Of a stretch of 64,000 nt of DNA, positions 26,492 through 34,838 are shown piece by piece (positions within the stretch are counted from its first letter, which is position 1; each line of letters begins with the position of its first letter). The DNA comes from Paracoccus onchidii (GTDB taxonomy: Bacteria; Pseudomonadota; Alphaproteobacteria; Rhodobacterales; Rhodobacteraceae), in NCBI RefSeq assembly GCF_028294535.1, contig NZ_JAQBIE010000008.1, forward strand, positions 143,509 through 207,508, read 5' to 3'. The translations under genes were made by a program, and so were the position numbers. The notes beneath the pieces are model-generated. The model was not told the DNA's origin. It was given only the letters and a program-made list of their open reading frames with translations, and did no database searches.

Positions 26492-26524
26492 CGAACTGAC
26501 CGCCTGTTTCAGGCGGTCAGTTCG
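26492..26524. terminator. bidirectional hairpin between tctA and the enolase-superfamily gene
   Basis: A 15-bp perfect stem, CGAACTGACCGCCTG (26492-26506) with CAGGCGGTCAGTTCG (26510-26524), has a TTT loop. Its right arm encodes the last codons of the minus-strand gene, and the stop codon sits at the loop. It can end transcripts from both converging operons. Confidence 0.75.
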
Positions 26525-27642
26525 CGGTAATGTGTGACCAGATCCAGAACCGCGTCGGGCAAGGCGTTGATTCCGATACCGGGTGCGTCCCGCAATTTCC
26601 AGAAACCGTTCTCGATCTGATCTGCTATCGGGCCGAAGGCATCGCGTAGGGGGTTCGGATTCACGTCCACCTCCAACATGCCCGGGCCCCCGGCGGCGGC
26701 CAACAGTTGGGCCGATGCGGCAAGCCCAATTCCACCGCCCAGGAAATGGGGGCAATAGATGTGGCCTTGGGTCAGCGCGCGTCTGGCAACGGCCAGACAT
26801 CCCGAGAAACCGCCCCATTTCGCGATGTCGGGCTGATAGACATCCAGAACGCCCAGGGCCAATGCGGCATCGAAATCCGTCAGCCCGGCGATATTCTCAC
26901 CTCCAGCCAAAGGGATGCGGCCCATCAGCTGTCGCCAGTCGTCATCAGGACAATCGGCGCGGATCGGTTCCTCGAGCCAGCCGATCGGCAGGTCGGCGAT
27001 CTGGTCCAGGAATTGCGCCGCCTGTGATGCAGTCCATGCCTGATTGGCATCCAGCATCAGGGTTTCATTCGGTGCCAGATTGGCATGGACGCGATGAACC
27101 TGTTCGATTTCATCTGATGTCCCGAAACCGACCTTGACCTTGAAGCGGGTGAACCCATCGGTTCGCGCCCGGGCAATCATCTGCGGGGCGGCCGCGATGG
27201 GGATGCCACTGGCATAGGCCGGAACGCGCTTGGCCTGTCCGCCGGTCAGAGCCTGTTGAACCGGTTGATCCGCGCGGCGGGCAAGCATGTCCCACATGGC
27301 CTGATCCAGTCCCGCCAAGACCTGTCGGAACGGCCCGAATTCGCCGCATTGCAATGCGCGAATATGCGTGCGCTGTTCCAGATCATGAAACATGGATTCC
27401 GGGGGCGCAAGCGGGTGTCCGATCACCATCGGGGCGATGTCTTCGGCCAGCAGGTTGACCCGATGCTCTGCACCCGAAGCAGGCCAGTTCGCAAAAATTT
27501 CGCCCCAGCCAAATGCGCCCGAGTCATCCTCGATGCGCAGGAAGACGGCGGGCCGGTCTTTCATGCGCCCGAAGGATGTTTCAACCGGAATGTGAATGGG
27601 GCTGCGGCAGGCCCAGGCCTGGATTCGGGTCAAGCGCGTCAT
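26509..27642 (-). CDS. mandelate racemase/muconate lactonizing (enolase superfamily) protein
   Basis: This 377 aa protein has the MR-subgroup catalytic set: K-x-K in RFKVKVGF, metal ligands D in MLDANQAW, E in WLEEPI and E in AGGENI, then DVYQPDIAKWGG and HFLGGGIG as the likely Asp-His region. Such enzymes racemise or dehydrate sugar acids. It is last in an operon after the dehydratase and aldolase, so a hexarate/aldonate substrate is likely; the exact acid cannot be read from the sequence. Confidence 0.85.
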   Translation of the reverse strand: MTRLTRIQAWACRSPIHIPVETSFGRMKDRPAVFLRIEDDSGAFGWGEIFANWPASGAEHRVNLLAEDIAPMVIGHPLAPPESMFHDLEQRTHIRALQCGEFGPFRQVLAGLDQAMWDMLARRADQPVQQALTGGQAKRVPAYASGIPIAAAPQMIARARTDGFTRFKVKVGFGTSDEIEQVHRVHANLAPNETLMLDANQAWTASQAAQFLDQIADLPIGWLEEPIRADCPDDDWRQLMGRIPLAGGENIAGLTDFDAALALGVLDVYQPDIAKWGGFSGCLAVARRALTQGHIYCPHFLGGGIGLAASAQLLAAAGGPGMLEVDVNPNPLRDAFGPIADQIENGFWKLRDAPGIGINALPDAVLDLVTHYRELTA

Positions 27643-27656
27643 TCACATTCTCTCTT

Positions 27657-28460
27657 TCAATAGGCTGATACAGCCGCGGTTTCCGGTCGGGCGTCCTGAT
27701 CCTTGAGGTCGCCAAGAACCTGGCGGGCCCGCGCCGTCATCATCGACATGTCCGAACCGACAGCCGCGAAACGATAACCCATGCTGATATAGGTGCCAAC
27801 CATTGCAGGTGATGCGCCAACAATGCCCACCGGAATTGACAAGGATGCCGCTTGCGCTGCCGCATCTGCAAGTGCAGCCTGAACATCGGGATGATCGATC
27901 TTGCCGATATGCCCCATCGCGGCGGCCAGGTCGCCCGGGCCGATAAATATTCCGTCCAACCCCGGGATTCGCGCAATTTCGGGCATGTTGGCGATGGCTT
28001 CGGGGGTTTCCAACTGCACGATCACACAGGTCTGGTCATTGGCAGTGTGCAGATATCCTGTATCGGCACCATAGGACGAGCCGCGATGCACGGCGGCAAC
28101 GCCGCGCGTGCCCATTGGCGGGTATTTTGCGGCAGACACGGCGGCGCGGGCCTCGTCTGCATTCTGCACGAAGGGCAGCATGATGGACTGCCCGCCCGCG
28201 TCGAGAACGCGTTTGATGGTGACCGGATCGTTCCAGGGCAAGCGAACCAGGGCATCCGCCGCTGTCAGGCCAATGGCGCGCAGGATATGGGTCACCTGTT
28301 CGATTCCGACCGGGACATGTTCCATGTCGAGCACCAGGAAATCGAAACCGGCATGGCCAAGGGCTTCGGCAGTCGCCGGTGCCCCGGACATCAGCCATGT
28401 GCCAAGGGGGATCTGACTGCCGGACGCGAGCGCGGACTTGAAGTTGTTGCGGATGGTCAT
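27657..28460 (-). CDS. HpcH/HpaI-family class II pyruvate aldolase
   Basis: This 267 aa protein carries FDFLVLDMEHVPVG (metal/substrate region), ALVRLPWNDP, MLPFVQNADEARAAV, YPPMGTRGVA and GIFIGPGDLAAAMG, the standard blocks of HpcH/HpaI and 2-keto-3-deoxy-glucarate aldolases, which split 2-keto-3-deoxy acids to pyruvate and an aldehyde. It lies between the dehydratase (11 bases upstream) and the enolase-superfamily gene (14 bases downstream). It would cleave the product of that dehydratase. Confidence 0.88.
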   Translation of the reverse strand: MTIRNNFKSALASGSQIPLGTWLMSGAPATAEALGHAGFDFLVLDMEHVPVGIEQVTHILRAIGLTAADALVRLPWNDPVTIKRVLDAGGQSIMLPFVQNADEARAAVSAAKYPPMGTRGVAAVHRGSSYGADTGYLHTANDQTCVIVQLETPEAIANMPEIARIPGLDGIFIGPGDLAAAMGHIGKIDHPDVQAALADAAAQAASLSIPVGIVGASPAMVGTYISMGYRFAAVGSDMSMMTARARQVLGDLKDQDARPETAAVSAY

Positions 28461-28471
28461 GATGTCGCCTG

Positions 28472-30220
28472 TCAGTAAATCGAAGGTTCTGGCACGGGGT
28501 CGGTGCCCTCGAGAAAGTCGAAATCACAGCCTTCATGGGCCTGCGATACATGCCGTTGATACAGCGCTGTGAAACTGCGCGTGTAGGGTGATGGCGGGCG
28601 GGTCCAGCCCTGCCTGCGGTCTGCAAGCTCCTGATCGGACAACTCGACATCCAGCCGTCCCGCAAGGGCATCAAGCAGGATAAAATCGCCGGTGCGGATC
28701 AAGGCAAGCGGACCACCAATGGCGGATTCCGGTGCAACATGCAGCACACAGGTGCCATAATGTGTGCCGCTCATGCGTCCATCGGATATCCGGACCAGAT
28801 CAGTGACACCCTGTTCCAGAAGCTTTTTGGGAATGGGCAGATTGCCCCATTCAGGCATACCCGGCCCGCCGACCGGCCCGGAATTGCGCAACACAAGAAC
28901 CGTGTCTTTCGTAATGTCCAGATCCGGATCATGTATTCTGGCGGCCATGTCCGCCGGGCTGTCAAAGACAAGGGCGGGGCCACGATGACGCAACTTGTCG
29001 GGATCGGCGGCCGAGGTTTTCATGATGGCCCCCTGCGGCGCAAGGTTGCCGCGCAACAAGACCAGCGTCCGGCCAGCCTCGAGCGGGACGACCGGGTTGT
29101 CGGGGTCTCGGATGATGTCGTCGTCAAAGCATTCACTGCCTTGAACCGCCTCGCCGATCGTGCGGCCTTCGACGGTCATTGCCGAACCGTCCAGATGGGG
29201 TTCCAGCTTGTGCAGCAGGGCGGGCAGGCCACCGGCGAAATAGAAATCCTCCATCAGGTGGCGGCCCGATGGGAACAGATTAACCAGAACCGGGATTTTC
29301 GCAGCCATGTCATCCATGTCGTCCAGCGTCAGCGCAAGACCCGCGCGTCGCGCAACGGCGATCAGATGGATCGCCGCATTGCTTGAGCCGCCAAGGGCCA
29401 TATAGGTGACCAAAGCGTTGTGAATGCTGGCTTTAGTCAGGATGTCCGATGGTTTCAGATCCTCCCAGACCATCTCGACCGCACGCATTCCACAGGCAGC
29501 CGCCATTCGCGGATGGCCCGAATCCGCCGCCGGGATGCTGGAGGCACCCGTCAGGCAAAGCCCCATCGCATCGGCAATCGACGTCATGGTCGTGGCTGTG
29601 CCCATCGTATTGCAGGTGCCGTTGCTGCGGGTCATCCTGCTTTCCAGATCGATCCAGTCATCTTTGCTGATCTTGCCGGTCTGAAGATCGTTCCAATAAC
29701 GTTTCGTATGGGTTCCCGCCCCGGTAAGATGTCCGCGCCAGCGGCCGTTGGACATGGGGCCTGCCGGGCAATAGATCGCCGGAATGTTCATCGAAATCGC
29801 ACCCATCAGCAGGCCGGGCGTGGATTTGTCGCAGCCGCCAAGCATGACACATCCGTCAATCGGGTGAGAGCGCAGCAGCTCTTCGGTCTCCATGGCCAGA
29901 AAGTTCCGATAGAGCATGGTTGTTGGCTTGACCATGACTTCACCCACCGACAACGCCGGCAGCTCGATTGGATAGCCGCCTGCTTGCCAGACACCGCGCT
30001 TGACGGCCTCGGCGCGGTCGCGCAGATGGGCGTGGCAGGGGCTTGCGTCGCTCCAGGTGTTGATGATGCCGATGACCGGCTTGCCCATGAACTCTTCCCG
30101 GTTCATGCCCATTTGCTGTGTGCGCTGCCGATGCGCGAAGCCGCGAATATCCTCGGATGCGAACCAGCGTTGGCTGCGCAATTCACCAAGGGGTTTGCGC
30201 CTGTTCGAAGTCGTTGTCAT
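28472..30220 (-). CDS. IlvD/EDD-family sugar-acid dehydratase
   Basis: This 582 aa enzyme belongs to the [Fe-S] dehydratases that turn aldonates into 2-keto-3-deoxy acids. The cluster cysteines are visible in SPCHAHLRDRAE, MLGGCDKSTPG and SNGTCNTMGTA; IRTGDFILLDA and RISDGRMSGTHYG are also present. Length and the WFASEDIRGFAHRQRTQQMG start are like the arabinonate/xylonate/gluconate group rather than dihydroxyacid dehydratase proper. ATG 30220 has GGGGAA 8 bases before it. It is first in the operon, under the perfect palindrome at 30298-30317. Confidence 0.88.
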   Translation of the reverse strand: MTTTSNRRKPLGELRSQRWFASEDIRGFAHRQRTQQMGMNREEFMGKPVIGIINTWSDASPCHAHLRDRAEAVKRGVWQAGGYPIELPALSVGEVMVKPTTMLYRNFLAMETEELLRSHPIDGCVMLGGCDKSTPGLLMGAISMNIPAIYCPAGPMSNGRWRGHLTGAGTHTKRYWNDLQTGKISKDDWIDLESRMTRSNGTCNTMGTATTMTSIADAMGLCLTGASSIPAADSGHPRMAAACGMRAVEMVWEDLKPSDILTKASIHNALVTYMALGGSSNAAIHLIAVARRAGLALTLDDMDDMAAKIPVLVNLFPSGRHLMEDFYFAGGLPALLHKLEPHLDGSAMTVEGRTIGEAVQGSECFDDDIIRDPDNPVVPLEAGRTLVLLRGNLAPQGAIMKTSAADPDKLRHRGPALVFDSPADMAARIHDPDLDITKDTVLVLRNSGPVGGPGMPEWGNLPIPKKLLEQGVTDLVRISDGRMSGTHYGTCVLHVAPESAIGGPLALIRTGDFILLDALAGRLDVELSDQELADRRQGWTRPPSPYTRSFTALYQRHVSQAHEGCDFDFLEGTDPVPEPSIY

Positions 30221-30297
30221 CTGATCTTTCCCCACCCGTCAGTCCCGCTGGCCCGATCAGTCATGAATGCGACCGCCCCGCGCGATGTCTCCTTCAA

Positions 30298-30317
30298 ATT
30301 TCGTAGCGCTACGAAAT
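30298..30317. promoter_or_regulatory. LacI-type operator before the dehydratase operon
   Basis: A 20-base perfect palindrome is centred on TAGCGCTA, with arms ATTTCG and CGAAAT, 78 bases upstream of the dehydratase start. The central CG and length are typical of LacI-family operators. The core is shared with the site before tctC. Confidence 0.8.
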
Positions 30318-30364
30318 GCACATGTCAATGAATTGACCGCGGGAGGTGGCTGAACTGGCTGATG

Positions 30365-31405
30365 CTACTTTGCGACACCCAGTGACGCACGTTCGACAAA
30401 TTCGGTCGGCAGCGTCAGAGACGGAGGGCGTTCGCCCTGAACCATCCAGCGCAACAAATGTTCGCCGGCGGCCACGCCCATTCGGCGATGAGGGACGCGG
30501 ACCGTTGCCAGGGGGGGGAATACTGCGGTCGCCAACTCGATATCGTCAAAGCCGATCACCGACATGTCGTCGGGAACCGTCAGGCCCGATGCGCGTGCGG
30601 CCCGCAGTGCCCCCGCCGCAAGAACGTCGTTACCGCAAATGATCGCCGTCGGTCTCTGCGTCGCGCCCAGCAGCTGCATTGCAGCATTTTCGCCGGCCTT
30701 CAGTGAATAACGGCATTCGACCAGATCGTGTGGCGACAGTGACAACCCGTGATCGGCCAGGGCCTGCGACACACCTTGCACACGATCAAACGCGCGATCG
30801 TTATCTGCGGTCAGCCCTGAAATCATGCCGATCCGGCGGTGCCCCTTTTCCAGAATACGCGTGGTCAGATCATGCGCGGCACCAAAATTGTCAAAGCCTA
30901 TGGTCACGAAGGGGGAATTGGCGGGCGCGGACCACAGCAGTACAAATGGGATGCCGCGTGCATTCAGCAGGGCATAAGCGCTGGGGGCGCGGCGATTCCC
31001 GATCAATACGACGCCATCGACACCCCGAGCCAGCAATGTGCGGATCTGGGCCTCTTCGCGGTCGGGCCGATATTGCGACGTGGCCACCAGCAATGTGACC
31101 TTGTGCTCTGCCAGGGTTTCCTGCAGGGCCTGAATCGCGCGCGCAAAGATGGCGTTTTCCATCGTCGGGATAATTGCGCCAACGGTGTTCGTGCGGTTCG
31201 ACGCAAGGGCTTGTCCGCCGAAATTTGGTGTATAGCCCAGCTCGCGCGCCGCGGTCTCGACGATCTTTCGGGTGGCTTCGCGCACCCGCCCCGAAGAATT
31301 CAGGCTGCGCGAGACGGTCGCGGTTGAAACGCCTGCCAGCCGCGCAACGTCTTCGATGTTCGGGGCGCGCCGAGGGTCGGCGGATGGGGTGCGTTTGTCG
31401 GCCAT
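30365..31405 (-). CDS. LacI-family regulator of the DHPS-type TRAP operon
   Basis: This 346 aa regulator has a helix-turn-helix at ~15-40 (IEDVARLAGVSTATVSRSLNSSGRV), a hinge, and a sensor domain with TVGAIIPTMENAIFARAI, RRIGMISGLTADNDRA and ICGNDVLAAGALRAAR. It is divergent from the small membrane protein/dctP operon, and two strong palindromes lie in its own upstream region. It ends 47 bases before the dehydratase-operon operator but is transcribed towards it, so read-through into that operon is possible. Confidence 0.88.
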   Translation of the reverse strand: MADKRTPSADPRRAPNIEDVARLAGVSTATVSRSLNSSGRVREATRKIVETAARELGYTPNFGGQALASNRTNTVGAIIPTMENAIFARAIQALQETLAEHKVTLLVATSQYRPDREEAQIRTLLARGVDGVVLIGNRRAPSAYALLNARGIPFVLLWSAPANSPFVTIGFDNFGAAHDLTTRILEKGHRRIGMISGLTADNDRAFDRVQGVSQALADHGLSLSPHDLVECRYSLKAGENAAMQLLGATQRPTAIICGNDVLAAGALRAARASGLTVPDDMSVIGFDDIELATAVFPPLATVRVPHRRMGVAAGEHLLRWMVQGERPPSLTLPTEFVERASLGVAK

Positions 31406-31436
31406 GTGTCAATTTCCCAGTTTCATCAAATAATAG

Positions 31437-31474
31437 ATGTAAGCGCTTGCATGGCAATATGTAAGCGCTTACAT
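31437..31474. promoter_or_regulatory. tandem LacI-type operators
   Basis: Two 16-base sites, ATGTAAGCGCTTGCAT (31437-31452, one mismatch) and ATGTAAGCGCTTACAT (31459-31474, perfect palindrome), have centres 22 bases apart, about two helical turns, on the same face of the DNA. They sit between the divergent LacI gene (start 31405) and the operon at 31517. Confidence 0.85.
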
Positions 31475-31516
31475 TCAAGAAACCGAGACGATTCGCTCAC
31501 AAGAGGAGGGGTGGCG

Positions 31517-31702
31517 ATGACCAAGTCCGGATCAGTGATGTTTGCAGCATCTGGTCTGCTGATGCTGGCATTCTTGATCAATCTCATTTTGGGCAGAAAC
31601 GCGACGCCGCTATTGGGAAATGCGGGGGAAATGCTTGTGCTGTTCTGCGCGGTTGCGACGTTTGGCGTCGGAACCCTGCAGCGTGAGGCGATGCAAGACT
31701 GA
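31517..31702 (+). CDS. small two-helix membrane protein at the head of the TRAP operon
   Basis: The predicted product is 61 aa, nearly all hydrophobic: SGSVMFAASGLLMLAFLINLIL and MLVLFCAVATFGVGTL would each span the membrane, with a short LGRNATPLLGNAGE loop. A very strong GAGGAGGGG precedes the ATG, which argues for real translation. It ends 34 bases before dctP. It is too small to be DctQ, which is present downstream. An accessory TRAP subunit or a stress-type small membrane protein are both possible; no family is recognised. Confidence 0.65.
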   Translation: MTKSGSVMFAASGLLMLAFLINLILGRNATPLLGNAGEMLVLFCAVATFGVGTLQREAMQD

Positions 31703-31736
31703 CAGGAAAAATGTTCCAACGGGAGGACGCGGAACA

Positions 31737-32891
31737 ATGTTTGAAGAAACTGAACAGAACTGGAAGCAACATGCGTCGCGCCGCGCGTTTCTGAAACTGG
31801 CTGGCGCCGGCAGCTTTACCGCGGCGGTCATGGCATCGGCCGCAGGTGTACTGTGGTCCAGCGAGGCGACGGCGCAAATCGCAAATGAAGAACGCGAACG
31901 CGAACGTGCCGCCGAACAGGTCATGACCCTGGCCACTGCATATGTGATGATCGCCGATCGTAGCTATCCGATCATGCAGCTGGATATGAAGGAAAACATC
32001 CAGAACGCATCAGACGGCCGGATCTATGTCAAGCTGGCGCCTGCCGGTCAGTTGGGCACGGCGAATGAGCTGGTTCAAAAGGTCCAATCCGGCACCATTC
32101 AGGCGGCACAGCATTCAATTGCGAATTTTGCGCCTTATGCCTCGGTGGTTGATCTGATCAACCTTCCTTATCTGTGCGGGACAAATCAGCGATTCGTAAA
32201 CCTGGTGCGGTCTGACCTGTGGAAAGATGCCGTCCATCCCAAGGTCGAGGCACGGGGGTTCAAACCGCTGTTCTACGCGATCATCGATCCGCGTGGCGTC
32301 GCGCTGCGCAAGGATGTGGAAACCCCGGTTCTGACGCCTGACGATATGGCCGGCATCAAGTTCCGCGTGCCGGGATCTGAAATCATGCAGACCTATTATC
32401 GCATGGTCGGGGCCAATCCCACGCCCATCGCCTGGGGCGAAACCCCGTCTGCGATCCAGCAAGGTGTTGCAGACGCACTGGATCCGTCGCCAGGTGCGCT
32501 TTACGTGTTTGGGTTCAAGGACATGCTGAGCCATATCACATTCACGCAGGCCGTGCCGGATGCCCAGGTCTATTCCTGCAATCTGGAATGGTATCAGGCA
32601 TTGCCGGATGATCTGCGTGACGCAGTTGATTTCGCAGCTGAAATCACCGCCGATCAGAATTTGGCCAAGGTGCCCGCAGCCCGCAACTTTGCCATGGCCG
32701 AATTGCGCAAGAGCGGCGTCCAGTTCCATACACTCAGTGAGGATCAATCGGCGCTTTGGAAAGAGCGCGGCGGATATCAGCGGCCCGAATGGGACGACCA
32801 CAAGACCGAGCTTGCCGGTTCGATGGCCGAGTTCGAGAAATTCGCCGAGGCGGCCGCGACCGATGGCAGGGCCTACGTTCACGACACCTGA
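31737..32891 (+). CDS. dctP: TRAP transporter binding protein DctP, Tat-exported (probable sulfonate)
   Basis: This 384 aa binding protein has a twin-arginine signal (SRRAFLKLAGAGSFTAAVMASAAG, R15-R16) and a TRAP DctP domain with DGRIYVKLAPAGQLG, NLPYLCGTNQRF, GIKFRVPGSEIMQTYYRMVGANPTPIAWGE and SALWKE. Tat export means it folds before secretion. GGGAGGA lies ~10 bases before ATG 31737. It begins dctPQM-hpsN, which matches DHPS clusters where HpsKLM import DHPS, so DHPS is the likely ligand. A hairpin follows the stop. Confidence 0.88.
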   Translation: MFEETEQNWKQHASRRAFLKLAGAGSFTAAVMASAAGVLWSSEATAQIANEERERERAAEQVMTLATAYVMIADRSYPIMQLDMKENIQNASDGRIYVKLAPAGQLGTANELVQKVQSGTIQAAQHSIANFAPYASVVDLINLPYLCGTNQRFVNLVRSDLWKDAVHPKVEARGFKPLFYAIIDPRGVALRKDVETPVLTPDDMAGIKFRVPGSEIMQTYYRMVGANPTPIAWGETPSAIQQGVADALDPSPGALYVFGFKDMLSHITFTQAVPDAQVYSCNLEWYQALPDDLRDAVDFAAEITADQNLAKVPAARNFAMAELRKSGVQFHTLSEDQSALWKERGGYQRPEWDDHKTELAGSMAEFEKFAEAAATDGRAYVHDT

Positions 32892-32898
32892 TTTCTGG

Positions 32899-32921
32899 TG
32901 GCCGCGTATTTGACGCGGCCA
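32899..32921 (+). terminator. intercistronic hairpin after dctP
   Basis: A 9-bp perfect stem, TGGCCGCGT (32899-32907) with ACGCGGCCA (32913-32921), is followed by TTTCCTCTC. It is terminator-like but lies inside the operon, 60 bases before dctQ, so it probably causes partial termination. Confidence 0.7.
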
Positions 32922-32980
32922 TTTCCTCTCATGCAATGAAACCTCGCAAACGACCGTCTGAAGGCGGGCGGAGGACATCT

Positions 32981-33487
32981 ATGTTTCAAACTCTCGACAA
33001 GAATATCGAGCGATGGGCGCTGCTGATCTTCTATCTGATGTTGGTCGTGACCATGACCATCGAAGTGATCCGCCGCGAGGTCTTTGCCTATTCCTCGATC
33101 TGGGGCGAGGAAGTCGTTCGATATTGCTTCATCTATCTGTGCTGGATCGGTGCCGCCGCGGCAATTCGCGAACGTGCCCATATCCGTATCGATGTGATCA
33201 TGAATTACCTGCCTGCGCGCGGGAAGGCATGGATCTATATTCTCGGTGATCTCGTGACCCTGGTGATCGCGGTTCTGGCGCTGTGGCTGTCATTGGAAAC
33301 CGTCGAGGTTTCCTGGAAATTCGGCTCGGTCAGCCACGGGCTGCGGGTGTCGATGGTGTGGTTCCTTCTGGCTGTGCCGATCGGCTTTTCGCTGATGATT
33401 TTCCGTCTTTTGCAATCCCTCAGCCGTGATCTGCGCGACCTGCGCGCAGGAAGCCCGGTTTACGAGGGTGAACGCCTGTTCGAGTGA
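32981..33487 (+). CDS. dctQ: TRAP transporter small permease DctQ
   Basis: This 168 aa protein has four membrane segments (WALLIFYLMLVVTMTIEVI, YCFIYLCWIGAAAAI, AWIYILGDLVTLVIAVLALWL, VSMVWFLLAVPIGFSLMIF) and the DctQ hallmarks WGEEVVRY and RERAHIRIDV. GGAGGA precedes ATG 32981. It bridges the binding protein and DctM. Confidence 0.9.
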   Translation: MFQTLDKNIERWALLIFYLMLVVTMTIEVIRREVFAYSSIWGEEVVRYCFIYLCWIGAAAAIRERAHIRIDVIMNYLPARGKAWIYILGDLVTLVIAVLALWLSLETVEVSWKFGSVSHGLRVSMVWFLLAVPIGFSLMIFRLLQSLSRDLRDLRAGSPVYEGERLFE

Positions 33488-33496
33488 GGCCCCAAG

Positions 33497-34828
33497 ATGC
33501 TTTGGCAACAAATGGATCAAGGCGCGGTGGCGCTGGACTGGACTTTCTACCTGCCTGTGGCGGTATTCCTGATTATGGTCGCCCTGGCGGTGCCGGTCTG
33601 GGTCGCGATTGGCGCGGCGGCGGTGCTGCTGCTGATGACGTCGCAGGTTTTGCCGCTGTCGCTGGTGGGCGAGGGGCTGTTTTCGGGCATCGACCATTTC
33701 GCCCTGACCGCGATTCCGCTGTTCATTCTGACCGGCGACGTGCTGGTCCGCACCGGCCTCAGCCGCAAGTTTCTGGACGTGGCCGAGGCGCTGACAAACT
33801 GGACGCGCGGCGGTTTCGGCTCTGCGACGGTGCTGGTCTGCGGCATGTTCTCGGCGATTTCAGGATCTGATGCGGCGGGCGCGGCAGCGGTCGGTCGCAT
33901 GACCATCAACCGGCTGGTCGAAAGCGGCTATCCGCGCCCCTATGCCTGTGCGCTTGTCGCCGCAGGCGCCTGTACGGGCATTCTGATCCCGCCCTCGATC
34001 GCCTATATCGTGATCGGACTGGTTCTGGGGATCTCGGCCTCGACCCTGTTCCAGGCGGCGCTTATTCCCGGCGTCATCATCCTTGGGTCGATCCTGCTGA
34101 CGAACACCATCGTCAATCGCCGCCATGCCTATGAGCAGGGCAACGCCCTGAGCTTTGGCGAATGGCTGGCCAATCTGGGGCGCACGATCGCGCAGGGCTG
34201 GTATGCCTTCATCGTGCCGGGGGTCATCTTCTGGGGCATCTTCAGCGGCCGTCTTACCCCGACCGAGGCAGGTGCCACCGCCGTCACCATCACCATCCTG
34301 CTGGGGTTCATTCTTGGCACGCTGAAGCTGTCGGACTTTCCTTCGATGATGGTCAGTTCGGCCAAGGTGAACGGGGTGATCGTGCCCATCATCGCGATGT
34401 CGCTGCCGCTGTCGCAGGCGCTGTCCGCGATGGGTGTGCCGCAGGGCTTTGTCTATACCATGACCTCGCTCAGCAGCGAGCCCTGGGTGATGATCCTGTG
34501 CATGATCGCAATCCTGATCCTGGCGGGCTGCGTCATGGAAACGACCCCGAATATCGTCATCCTTGCCCCCCTGCTGAAGCCCCTGGCCGACAGCATCGGC
34601 ATGAACGATATCCAGTTCTGCGTGATGATGATCACCGCGCTGGGTGTCGGGTTCATCACGCCGCCACTGGGGCTGAACCTGTTCGTCGTCGGCGGCCTGA
34701 CCGGAGAATCCATTCTGCGGATCTCGGCACGTGCCGTTCCCTTCGTCCTTTGCATGCTGATCGTCGTGCTGCTGATCGCCTATCTGCCGGTCGTCTCGAC
34801 GCTGATGCTTCCCGATAACCTGAAATAA
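33497..34828 (+). CDS. dctM: TRAP transporter large permease DctM
   Basis: This 443 aa, about 12-helix protein has DctM motifs: VALAVPVWVAIGAAAVLLLM, GSDAAGAAAVGRMTI, GACTGILIPPSIAYIVIGLV, GRLTPTEAGATAVTI and FITPPLGLNLFVVGG. It is the sodium-coupled channel. It starts 10 bases after dctQ and is followed 10 bases later by hpsN. Confidence 0.93.
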   Translation: MLWQQMDQGAVALDWTFYLPVAVFLIMVALAVPVWVAIGAAAVLLLMTSQVLPLSLVGEGLFSGIDHFALTAIPLFILTGDVLVRTGLSRKFLDVAEALTNWTRGGFGSATVLVCGMFSAISGSDAAGAAAVGRMTINRLVESGYPRPYACALVAAGACTGILIPPSIAYIVIGLVLGISASTLFQAALIPGVIILGSILLTNTIVNRRHAYEQGNALSFGEWLANLGRTIAQGWYAFIVPGVIFWGIFSGRLTPTEAGATAVTITILLGFILGTLKLSDFPSMMVSSAKVNGVIVPIIAMSLPLSQALSAMGVPQGFVYTMTSLSSEPWVMILCMIAILILAGCVMETTPNIVILAPLLKPLADSIGMNDIQFCVMMITALGVGFITPPLGLNLFVVGGLTGESILRISARAVPFVLCMLIVVLLIAYLPVVSTLMLPDNLK

Positions 34829-34838
34829 GAGGATCACC

